A stretch of 64,000 nucleotides of DNA from M0108 sp044228695 (GTDB lineage: Bacteria > Pseudomonadota > Gammaproteobacteria > Chromatiales > Chromatiaceae): NCBI GenBank assembly GCA_044228695.1, contig JBGAUK010000005.1, positions 21,690 to 85,689 on the forward strand, written 5' to 3'. Under the pieces are notes generated by a model. The model was not told the DNA's origin and searched no databases. It worked only from the letters and a program-made list of their open reading frames with translations. Made by a program: the position numbers and the translations under genes. Numbering within the stretch: position 1 is the stretch's first letter; each line of letters starts with the position of its first letter. This document shows, in pieces, positions 15,419 to 23,332 of this stretch.

Positions 15419-17686
15419 CTAGTGGTGACAGCTGACTAGCAAGGCCTCCAGTTCCGCCTCGGAGAGGACTCGGACACCCAGGCTCAGGGCCTTGTCCAAT
15501 TTGGAACCCGCCGCTTCACCAGCCAAAAGGAAATCAGTCTTAGCGGAAACGCTGCCGCTCACCTTGGCCCCCAGGTTCAGGAGCTGGTCCTTGATCTCAT
15601 CCCGGGGCCGGCTCAGGGTACCGGTGATAACGAAGATGCGACCTGCGAGGGACGGCTCCCGATCGGCCTGGGAAGGGGAGCCTCCCCCTACCACGGGCCA
15701 GCGGATGCCGGCGGCCAGCAGCTTGCGGATGACCTCCTGATTGTGGGGCTGGGCGAAGAAGCGCACGATCTGATCCGCCACCTTGTCGCCAATCCCAGCC
15801 ACCAAGACCTGCTTGCGGTTCTCCAGGTCCTCGGGGCCAGCCCGACGGAGGGCCTCCAGGGTCGGGAAGCGGGCCACAATGGCCTCGGCAAGGCGCGGAG
15901 AGATGCCCGGAATTGACAACCTTGCCAGCCAGTCCGCCAGATCCTCCCCGGGCTCCGGCGCCACCTCGGGATGATGGGCGAGGAAACCGGCCACCGCCTG
16001 GGCCTTGGCCGGCCCCAGACCTGGGACGCCGCGCTGGGATACCAAGTCCGCCAGGCTCACCCCCATCAGGGGCTCCAGGTCACCGAAGTGATCCTCCAGG
16101 GCCAGGGCCGTAGCCTCCCCGACCTCGCGGATGCCGAGGGCGAAAATGAATCGGGCCAGACGGGTGGAGCGACTGCGCTCCAGGGCGGCGAGCAGGTTCC
16201 GGGCGGACTTGTCGCCCATCAGATCCAGGCCAGCCAGGTCTTCATGGCGCAGGGCATAGAGGTCCGCGGGGTCCCGCGCCAAGTTCCGCTCGACCAACTG
16301 GTCCACCAGTTCCTCGCCCAGGCCCTCGATATCCATGGCCCGACGGGAGGCGAAGTGGAGGATGGCCCGCTTGCGTTGGGCAGGGCAGTAAAGGCCGCCA
16401 ACACAGCGGGCCACGGCCTCGCCCTCGGGCTTGATGACCGCCGAGCCGCAGACTGGGCAGTTAGCGGGGAGGGCCACCGGGGCGGCACCTTTGGGCCGGC
16501 GCTCCAGCAGCACGCCCACGATCTCGGGAATAACATCGCCCGCGCGGCGGACAACAACGGTGTCCCCCGGACGGACATCCTTGCGCCACACCTCGTCGAT
16601 ATTATGCAAGGTGGCGTTGGCAACGGAGACGCCGCCAACTTGCACTGGTTTGAGGCGCGCCACCGGGGTCACGGCACCCGTGCGGCCCACGTTGAATTCC
16701 ACCGCCTCGACCATCGTCAAGGCTTCCATGGCCGGGAACTTATAGGCCACCGCCCAACGCGGGGCGCGGGCGACAAAGCCAAGCCGTTCCTGATCCGCCA
16801 AGGCATCGACCTTGAAAACCACGCCATCGATATCGTAGTCGAGGCCAGCGCGTTGGTCGCCCATGGCTGTGTGATAGGCGATACAGGCATCAATGCCCTC
16901 CAGCACCTGCATCTTGGGCGACACAGGCAGGCCCCAGCCCCTCAGGCGCTCGAGACTAGCGCTCTGGGTGAGCGCCAAGCCCCCCCTCTCGACGGCGCCG
17001 AAACCGTAGCAATAGAGGGTCAGGGGCCTTTGGGCGGTAATGCGGGGATCCAGTTGGCGCAGGCTACCCGCGGCGGCATTGCGCGGATTCGCGAAGACCT
17101 TGCCACCCTCCCGTCGGGCCTGTTCGTTAATGGCCTCAAAGCCGGATTTGGGTAGAAAGACCTCGCCACGCACCTCCAGGAGGCCGGGCCAGCCCTCGCC
17201 GCGCAGGCGCAGGGGAACTGCCTTGATGGTGCGGACCTGCGCCGTAACGTCTTCGCCGAGATGACCATCACCGCGGGTTGCGGCTAGACTCATGATGCCG
17301 TCTTCATAAGTTAAACTGATGGCAAGACCATCAAGCTTGGGCTCGGCCACGTAGCGAACCCGCTCTCTACCCAGCTCCTTGCGAAGACTTTGATCAAAGG
17401 ACCGCATCTCGGCCTCATCCATGGCGTTTTTGAGCGAGAGCATGGGCACCCGATGCGCCACCGCGGCGAAGGTCTCCAGGGGACGGCCACCCACGCGCTG
17501 GGTTGGGGACTCGGGGCTGATCAGTTCGGGATGGGCGGCCTCCAGTGCCTGGAGTTCTCGCCACAAGCGGTCGTACTCGGCGTCCGGTATCTCTGGATCA
17601 TCAAGCACATAGTATCGGTAGTCGTGGTAATCGATGAGCCGGCGCAAAGCCTCCGCCCGGCTGGACGGATCCTCCGCCGAGGCCAT
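15419..17686 (-). CDS. ligA: NAD-dependent DNA ligase
   Basis: LigA seals nicks in DNA during replication and repair using NAD+. The 755-residue protein is longer than the usual ~670. The adenylated lysine is K117 in AEPKLDG. Other visible parts are the Ia domain (HDYRYYVLDDPEIPDAEYD), the GDGHLGEDVT motif, the four-cysteine zinc finger (CPVC and CVGGLYC near residues 420-440), a helix-hairpin-helix region, and a C-terminal BRCT domain starting near residue 670 (SLAGRIFVITGTLSRPRDE). The start ATG at 17686 lies 6 bp after the zipA stop, and zipA-ligA is the conserved gammaproteobacterial order. The extra length appears to sit in the helix-hairpin-helix/BRCT linker. Confidence 0.97.
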   Translation of the reverse strand: MASAEDPSSRAEALRRLIDYHDYRYYVLDDPEIPDAEYDRLWRELQALEAAHPELISPESPTQRVGGRPLETFAAVAHRVPMLSLKNAMDEAEMRSFDQSLRKELGRERVRYVAEPKLDGLAISLTYEDGIMSLAATRGDGHLGEDVTAQVRTIKAVPLRLRGEGWPGLLEVRGEVFLPKSGFEAINEQARREGGKVFANPRNAAAGSLRQLDPRITAQRPLTLYCYGFGAVERGGLALTQSASLERLRGWGLPVSPKMQVLEGIDACIAYHTAMGDQRAGLDYDIDGVVFKVDALADQERLGFVARAPRWAVAYKFPAMEALTMVEAVEFNVGRTGAVTPVARLKPVQVGGVSVANATLHNIDEVWRKDVRPGDTVVVRRAGDVIPEIVGVLLERRPKGAAPVALPANCPVCGSAVIKPEGEAVARCVGGLYCPAQRKRAILHFASRRAMDIEGLGEELVDQLVERNLARDPADLYALRHEDLAGLDLMGDKSARNLLAALERSRSTRLARFIFALGIREVGEATALALEDHFGDLEPLMGVSLADLVSQRGVPGLGPAKAQAVAGFLAHHPEVAPEPGEDLADWLARLSIPGISPRLAEAIVARFPTLEALRRAGPEDLENRKQVLVAGIGDKVADQIVRFFAQPHNQEVIRKLLAAGIRWPVVGGGSPSQADREPSLAGRIFVITGTLSRPRDEIKDQLLNLGAKVSGSVSAKTDFLLAGEAAGSKLDKALSLGVRVLSEAELEALLVSCHH

Positions 17687-17692
17687 CCCTTC

Positions 17693-18469
17693 CTACTCCG
17701 CCATCCGGTGGGTGATGAAGGCCATGACGCGCTGGCGCAACCGCTCCTCGCCCTCGGCGGTCAGGGGCTGACGCCGGTCGTCGCGTAGTTCGCCGCCCAG
17801 GTCATTGGCCAGGCTGTGGGCGGTGCCGAGCAGTTCCTCCAATCGGCCAGGGTCGCCGGCTTGACCATCGAGTTGGGCAAAGAGGGTCAGGCCCGGGGTC
17901 TCGAATTCCGCCATAGCGCCGAAGGGGAAGGTCCCGGGCTTGACCATGTTAACCATACTGAAGAGGGTTTCGGTATGATGCTCGTCGCCCAGTTTGCAGT
18001 GGAAGATCTCCTGATCGCCCGGCTCCAGGCCGGCGATGCGGGCGGCGTGAACAATGGATGCGCCCTGGAAATGAGGGCCGCAGGCAGCCACGTGCAGCAC
18101 CAGAAGCAGGGGGCCCGGCGGGAAGGACTCCTCGGCGAGGTCCGGATCAGGCTTGAAAAAATTGAAATGGGTCGCCTCGGCCCTATCCCGGGACTGAAGC
18201 CCGGATTCGCCCTCGCCCTCTTCGGCCTCCAGGTCCCCCTCATCCCGACCCCAGACCCCCAGGCGTGGCTCCCGCTTGGTATCAATCTTGTCGTGGTGGG
18301 TCTTGAGTTCCCAGCCTTCGGCATCCGGACCCTGGCGACCCAGGTCATCAGGGTCCTCTGGCTCCGCGTCCTGGTCCCGGTGGCGGCGACGTTGCTCCCA
18401 ATAGTAGAGCCCGGCGATGACCAGGGCGCCAAGCACGGCGAGGATGATGCGGAGTAAATCGGCGTCCAT
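17693..18469 (-). CDS. zipA: Cell division protein ZipA
   Basis: ZipA anchors FtsZ to the inner membrane at the division site. The 258-residue protein starts with an N-terminal transmembrane helix (LLRIILAVLGALVIAGLYYW, residues 5-24). A charged linker follows (about residues 25-110), then the C-terminal FtsZ-binding domain with LLVLHVAACGPHFQG and FSMVNMVKPGTFPFGAM. The linker is short and acidic rather than Pro/Gln-rich. Its position immediately before ligA supports the call. The gene is divergent from rlmL across a 315-bp gap. Confidence 0.9.
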   Translation of the reverse strand: MDADLLRIILAVLGALVIAGLYYWEQRRRHRDQDAEPEDPDDLGRQGPDAEGWELKTHHDKIDTKREPRLGVWGRDEGDLEAEEGEGESGLQSRDRAEATHFNFFKPDPDLAEESFPPGPLLLVLHVAACGPHFQGASIVHAARIAGLEPGDQEIFHCKLGDEHHTETLFSMVNMVKPGTFPFGAMAEFETPGLTLFAQLDGQAGDPGRLEELLGTAHSLANDLGGELRDDRRQPLTAEGEERLRQRVMAFITHRMAE

Positions 18470-18784
18470 GGGCTGCTCGGATATGGATGCGGAGGTTAAT
18501 AAAGGGATTTAAAGTATAACCCGGATCGGCCATGGCGACAGTTTCACCAAAGGCAAAGCCAAGCCCAGATATCGCGAGCCTGGTTCACCCTCCCCGCGAG
18601 TCTCAACCGCCAGGACTGGGCCTGCGCGAAGGCGGATCGGCAAGCCAGCGGGAAAGCGTAGGGTCCCAATTGGGGTTAACAGGCGCCAATATTGGCCGTT
18701 AACACATCCATCGGCAAGTAAAAGCCGTAAGATGTCAGCCTTCGACGCGCCTCATGCCAGCCCCTTTTCAGCACCTGCCCCGCC
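18470..18784. promoter_or_regulatory. Divergent intergenic region between zipA and rlmL
   Basis: This 315-bp gap must hold promoters for zipA (leftward) and rlmL (rightward). An AT-rich patch at 18497-18522 (GTTAATAAAGGGATTTAAAG) is the best promoter-like stretch, on the zipA side. The smc gene that often precedes zipA is absent. I see no tRNA, hairpin of note or small coding frame here. Confidence 0.4.
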
Positions 18785-20965
18785 ATGCCCGACTTCTTTG
18801 CCACCGCCCCCCGGCACCTGGAATCCCTGCTTGCCGATGAGTTGCGCGACCTCGGCCTCCCCTCGGCCAAGGAGGCCCGGGGGGGTGCCCGCTTCTCAGG
18901 CTCGGTCGCGGACGCCTACCGCGCATGTCTCTGGTCGCGGGTCGCCAACCGGGTGCTGCTGCCGCTGACCAGCTTCCCGGCCACTGACAGCGATAGCCTT
19001 TACGCCGGGGCCAGCGCCCTGCCCTGGGAGGAGCATCTCCCCCTGCGGGGCACCTTCGCTATCCAGTTCGACGGAGCGGAGGGCGGCATCAGCCACAGCC
19101 AATTTGGGGCCTTGCGGGTCAAGGACGCCATCGTCGATCGCTTCCGTTCCCGGGTTGGCGAGCGTCCCAGCGTGGACCGGGAGCGGCCGGACCTGCGGGT
19201 CCAGGCCTATCTGCATCGCGGTCAGGTGACCCTCAGCCTGGACCTGTCGGGCGACTCGCTGCACCTGCGAGGCTACCGCCATCAGGGCAGCGCCGCGCCC
19301 CTCAAGGAAAATCTGGCGGCCGCCATCCTGTTGCGTTCGGCCTGGCCGGCCATGGCCCGGGAGGGCGCCGCCCTCCTCGATCCCCTATGCGGCTCTGGCA
19401 CCCTCTGCATCGAGGGCGCCCTGATAGCCGCCGACATCGCCCCCGGCCTCGCCCGCCTCCATTGGGGGATGACCGGCTGGCTGGGGCATGAAGCGGGCCC
19501 CTGGCGGGAACTTCTGGCGGAGGCGGAGGAGCGCCGGGCCCTGGGTTTGGCGCGGTTCGACGCCATCAAGGCCTCGATCCGGGGCTACGACCGGGACCCG
19601 GCCGCGATCCGCGTGGCCCTCGACAATCTTGAGCGCGCCGGGCTGGCGGGCAGGGTCCACTTCGAGCGCCGCGACCTGAGTCAGGCCAACCCGGGTCGCG
19701 AGGGGGATCTGGGCCTGGTGGTGGCGAATCCGCCCTACGGCGAACGCCTGGGCGAAGCCGAGGAGCTGACGGGTCTTTACGGTCTGCTGGGCACAGTGCT
19801 CCGCGAGCGATTTCGCGGCTGGCAGGCCGCCGTCCTCATGGGGAACCCGGACCTGGGGCGGCGGATGGGCCTGCGGGCCAAGGGTTATCACAGCCTCTAC
19901 AATGGCCCCATCCCCTGCCGGCTGCTCCATTTTGAGGTCAAGGAGGAGAATTTCGTCTCCGACCAGCCCCGCCCGCTGCCGGTGACGGACCGGGGGCCTG
20001 GCGCCGCGATGCTGGCCAACCGGCTGCGCAAGAATCTTAAAAATCTGGAGAAATGGCGACGGCGCGAGCAGGTGGACTGCTATCGGCTCTACGACGCCGA
20101 CCTGCCGGAATACGCCCTCGCCCTGGACCTCTACGAGACCCGGACGGGCGAACGCCTCGCCAATGTCCAGGAATACGAGGCTCCCTCCAGCATCGACCCC
20201 CTGGACGCGCGGCGCCGGTTACGGGAGGCCCTGGGCGTCATCGCGGAGGTCCTGGAGATCCCCGCCACGCAGATCTTCTTTCGCGTCCGCCGGCGGCAGA
20301 AGGGTAAGGATCAGTACCAACGCCTCGACAGCCAGCGCCGCTTCTTCCAAGTTCAGGAAAGAGGACTGAATTTTCTCATCAACTTCGAGGACTACCTGGA
20401 TACGGGCCTCTTCCTGGACCATCGCGAGGTGCGCCGCCTGATTGGGGAACTGGCGGCGGGGCGGCGCTTCCTGAATCTCTTCGGCTACACCGGCGCTGCC
20501 AGCGTCCATGCCGCCGCTGGGGGCGCCTTGGCCACCACCACGGTGGATCTGTCGCGCACCTATCTGGATTGGGCGGGTCGCAATCTCGTCCTTAATGGTT
20601 TTGGCGGGCGCGACCATGAACTGATCCAGGCGGATTGCATGCACTGGCCGCGCGACGAAGCCGGCCGGCGGCGCTGGGGTCTGATCCTGCTGGACCCGCC
20701 CAGCTTCTCCACATCCAAGCGCATGACCGCCACCCTGGACGTCCAGCGGGATCAGGTGGCCTTGATCCAGGATGCCCTCCGGCTCCTGGAGCCCGGCGGC
20801 ATCCTCATCTTTTCCAACAATCTGCGCCGCTTTCAACTGGATCGGGAGGCCCTCGACAGTTGGGGGGCCCTGGAGATCACGAATATCACCGCCGCGACCC
20901 TGCCCAAGGACTTCGCCCGCAATCCGCGCATTCACAACGTCTGGCGGATCGAATGGCGCCCGTGA
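18785..20965 (+). CDS. rlmL: Bifunctional 23S rRNA methyltransferase RlmKL (G2445-N2 / G2069-N7)
   Basis: This 726-residue fusion methylates two guanines of 23S rRNA. The N-terminal half has a THUMP RNA-binding region (about residues 45-155) and a methyltransferase with PLCGSGTLCIEGAL near 200 and the N2-guanine motif NPPYGERLG near 316. The C-terminal RlmK half has LNLFGYTGAASVHAA near 565 and ILLDPPSFSTSKRM near 640. Length and domain order match the E. coli enzyme (702 residues). The ATG at 18785 gives the family start MPDFFATAPRHLESLLADEL. The gph-like gene converges 9 bp after its stop. Confidence 0.96.
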   Translation: MPDFFATAPRHLESLLADELRDLGLPSAKEARGGARFSGSVADAYRACLWSRVANRVLLPLTSFPATDSDSLYAGASALPWEEHLPLRGTFAIQFDGAEGGISHSQFGALRVKDAIVDRFRSRVGERPSVDRERPDLRVQAYLHRGQVTLSLDLSGDSLHLRGYRHQGSAAPLKENLAAAILLRSAWPAMAREGAALLDPLCGSGTLCIEGALIAADIAPGLARLHWGMTGWLGHEAGPWRELLAEAEERRALGLARFDAIKASIRGYDRDPAAIRVALDNLERAGLAGRVHFERRDLSQANPGREGDLGLVVANPPYGERLGEAEELTGLYGLLGTVLRERFRGWQAAVLMGNPDLGRRMGLRAKGYHSLYNGPIPCRLLHFEVKEENFVSDQPRPLPVTDRGPGAAMLANRLRKNLKNLEKWRRREQVDCYRLYDADLPEYALALDLYETRTGERLANVQEYEAPSSIDPLDARRRLREALGVIAEVLEIPATQIFFRVRRRQKGKDQYQRLDSQRRFFQVQERGLNFLINFEDYLDTGLFLDHREVRRLIGELAAGRRFLNLFGYTGAASVHAAAGGALATTTVDLSRTYLDWAGRNLVLNGFGGRDHELIQADCMHWPRDEAGRRRWGLILLDPPSFSTSKRMTATLDVQRDQVALIQDALRLLEPGGILIFSNNLRRFQLDREALDSWGALEITNITAATLPKDFARNPRIHNVWRIEWRP

Positions 20966-20974
20966 CGGGGGGCC

Positions 20975-21634
20975 TCAGGGCTCCAGGTTACGCTCCAGCC
21001 ATTCCCGGAGTTCCTGAAACTCGTTGAGACAATCCAGGGGCTCATGGCGGAGCAGGCGTTCCGGGTGATGGACGCCATAGGCGACCGCCAGGGCCGCCAC
21101 GCCCGCGTTGCGGGCCATCTCCATGTCAAATTCCGTGTCGCCGATCATGAGGGTCTCGGACCGGTCCGTCCCCAATTCAGCCATGACCTGCAGCAGCATC
21201 TCCGGATGGGGTTTGGAGAAGGTCTCGTCGGCACAGCGGGTGGCATGAAAGTGACTCCGCAGCCCCGTGCTCGTCAGGGCGGACTCCAGACCGCGCCGAC
21301 TCTTGCCGGTCGCCACCGCCAGCAGCAGGCCACGGGCATTGAGATCCTGCAGCAGCTCGCGGGCGCCCGGAAAGAGATGGGACTCGGTCTCCTGGCCACC
21401 GAGAAAGTGGAAGCGGTAGCGATCGACCAGTTCGCGCCGCTGGAGGACGCTCCCGTCCGGCCAGAGCATGGTCATGGCCTCCTCCAGCCCGAGGCCGATC
21501 ACCTCGCGGGCAATCTCCCGGGGCGGCGGCATCTCGCCAAGATCCGCGAAGGCGGACTGGATGCAGGCCACGATCCGTGCCTCCGAATCCATGAGGGTTC
21601 CGTCCCAGTCAAAGACAAGCAATTTGTACGACAT
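20975..21634 (-). CDS. HAD-superfamily hydrolase, phosphoglycolate phosphatase-like
   Basis: This is a 219-residue HAD phosphatase with motif I FDWDGTLMDSE (residues 8-18). The motif II threonine lies in LLAVATGKSRRGL, the motif III lysine in FSKPHPEM, and motif IV in MIGDTEFDMEMA. The helical cap between motifs I and II places it in the Gph/YjjG-type subgroup. It lies just downstream of rluC on the same strand; HAD hydrolases of this type often accompany rluC in gammaproteobacteria. The natural substrate cannot be read from the sequence, so I leave the symbol blank. Confidence 0.9.
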   Translation of the reverse strand: MSYKLLVFDWDGTLMDSEARIVACIQSAFADLGEMPPPREIAREVIGLGLEEAMTMLWPDGSVLQRRELVDRYRFHFLGGQETESHLFPGARELLQDLNARGLLLAVATGKSRRGLESALTSTGLRSHFHATRCADETFSKPHPEMLLQVMAELGTDRSETLMIGDTEFDMEMARNAGVAALAVAYGVHHPERLLRHEPLDCLNEFQELREWLERNLEP

Positions 21635-21775
21635 GGCGAAAATGCCTGATCAGCGGGGAATGGCGTTAATACGGCAAGAAGCGTGCAAAGAGGAAGACCG
21701 CTGGTGAAAACGCCAGGTACGGCGCCTAGGGACCAATCTTGGGATGCTAGGATAATCCCTAGGGCCGCCTTTCCC

Positions 21776-22735
21776 CTACTTTTTAATTCCCTCCAGCCGC
21801 CCGAGCAGGGCCTCGAGCTCGGCGGGCAAGGGGGCCTGGAGACGCAGAGGCTTGTCCAGATGGGTTGGTTGCAGGCTCAGGGAGGCGGCATGGAGAAATA
21901 GGCGCCGGAGCCCCAGGGCGCGCAGGGCCTTGTTGGCGACCTCGTCCCCATACTTCTCGTCCCCGGCCACGGGGGCGCCCAGATGGGCGGCGTGGACACG
22001 GATCTGGTGGGTACGCCCCGTAATGAGGCGCGCCTCGACCAGATCCAGGTCGCCGAGGCGCCGCAGGCGGCGAAACAGGGTCCGCGCCGGCTTGCCCTGG
22101 GCGGTATCGACCCGCACTACCCGCTCCCCGCTCTTGAGGGTGTTCTTAAGCAGGGGGGCATCCAGGGTCATTTCGGGCCTCGGCAGGGGCCTGACCAACA
22201 GGGCCAGATAGCGCTTTTCGACGCCATTCTCCCGCATGAGGCGATGCAGATCGCGCAGGGTGCTGGCGCGCTTGGCCAGCAGCAGACAGCCGGAGGTATC
22301 ACGGTCGAGGCGATGGACCAATTCCAGCTCCGCCCCGGGCCGCATCTGGCGCATGGCCTCGATGAGGCCGAAACTCAGGCCGCTGCCACCATGCACCGCC
22401 AGCCCCGCCGGTTTGTCCAGCACCAGGAGGCGCTCGTCTTCGTAGAGGATGGCGCCGGCGAGGCCACGCAGGCGGGACTCCGGCGCCTCACCCGGCGGCC
22501 GGGGCTCGACGGTACGCAGGGGTGGGATGCGCACCAGATCACCCGGTTGCAAGCGGTAGTCGGGCTTGACCCGGCCCTTGTTCACCCGGACCTCGCCGCG
22601 CCGGAGGATGCGATAGACATGACTGCGGGGTACGCCCCTGGCCCTGGCCAAGAGAAAGTTGTCGATACGCTGACCGGCAAGCTCGGCATTGATGCTGACC
22701 AGGACGACCGCCTGATGGGGGGCCTTATCCAGCAT
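21776..22735 (-). CDS. rluC: 23S rRNA pseudouridine synthase RluC (955/2504/2580)
   Basis: RluC isomerises three uridines of 23S rRNA to pseudouridine. The 319-residue protein has an N-terminal S4 RNA-binding domain (AGQRIDNFLLARARGVPRSH, about 20-80). The catalytic domain has the active-site aspartate D144 in VHRLDRDTSG and the later TGRTHQIRVHAAHLG motif. Its divergent placement from rne is the conserved gammaproteobacterial arrangement (as in E. coli). Just after its stop, 21725-21732 and 21756-21763 form an 8-bp inverted repeat (CCTAGGGA / TCCCTAGG) without a T-run; I do not call it a terminator. Confidence 0.95.
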   Translation of the reverse strand: MLDKAPHQAVVLVSINAELAGQRIDNFLLARARGVPRSHVYRILRRGEVRVNKGRVKPDYRLQPGDLVRIPPLRTVEPRPPGEAPESRLRGLAGAILYEDERLLVLDKPAGLAVHGGSGLSFGLIEAMRQMRPGAELELVHRLDRDTSGCLLLAKRASTLRDLHRLMRENGVEKRYLALLVRPLPRPEMTLDAPLLKNTLKSGERVVRVDTAQGKPARTLFRRLRRLGDLDLVEARLITGRTHQIRVHAAHLGAPVAGDEKYGDEVANKALRALGLRRLFLHAASLSLQPTHLDKPLRLQAPLPAELEALLGRLEGIKK

Positions 22736-23332
22736 GAGGTGAGAAGCAGCAACAGCTGTGAGAGGAGATTTGGTCCATAACCTTGATTCGATTGATGCGA
22801 TCGGCGATCACTGATACTATTGGAAGGCTGCGACGTACCGGCCCCTTAGCCTGGAACGGCGATGCAAACAGACGATTTCCCGGGCGATACCACATAGGCC
22901 GCCCTCCGTGCCAATCCCTCGGCGCCCCGACATACCCTTTGCCGTCGGCCGGCACCTTGCGCTAAACCAGCGGCGTCCCTTACATCAGGCGGTCGCGGAT
23001 TGTACACCGAGACGGCCCCGGCGCATCGGTTTGGTTAGATTCGATTCGATTCGATTCGCCCCCATCCCAGTGCCCAGATTGCCCCAAAGGTCCAGCGCCC
23101 CCTCAGCACAGAAAGGCGCTGGTCCTAAGCGCACGGGGTTCAGACAAGGCCCCGCGACATGAAGGATCACGCGCGCCTGTCCGCGCGGCCCTTAACCGCT
23201 CGCCGCCTCACGAATGGCGGGGGCTGGAGGGCCAACGCGGCTGGACAGACCTCCGGTCATCCGTCCCCACCTCGGCGGCGATGGGCCGGCCAGAGTCCCG
23301 GTAGACCAGCGCGCCTAGCTGCGAGACAAAGA
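22736..23332 (+). promoter_or_regulatory. Long leader and promoter region of rne
   Basis: A 597-bp gap separates the divergent rluC and rne starts. In E. coli, rne has a long 5' untranslated region whose hairpins mediate autoregulation by RNase E, and this gap is consistent with that. Visible features are a tandem pentamer, GATTC four times at 23038-23057, and a perfect 8-bp stem, CCAGCGCC (23092-23099) with GGCGCTGG (23115-23122). The rne reading frame is open back to an ATG at 23159, but that extension does not resemble RNase E. No separate gene is apparent. Confidence 0.55.

Noticed and set aside
15971..17155. 394-codon open frame antisense to ligA
   Set aside because: The high GC content leaves long open frames on the opposite strand. 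The translation has no recognisable domain, while ligA on the other strand is complete and conserved.
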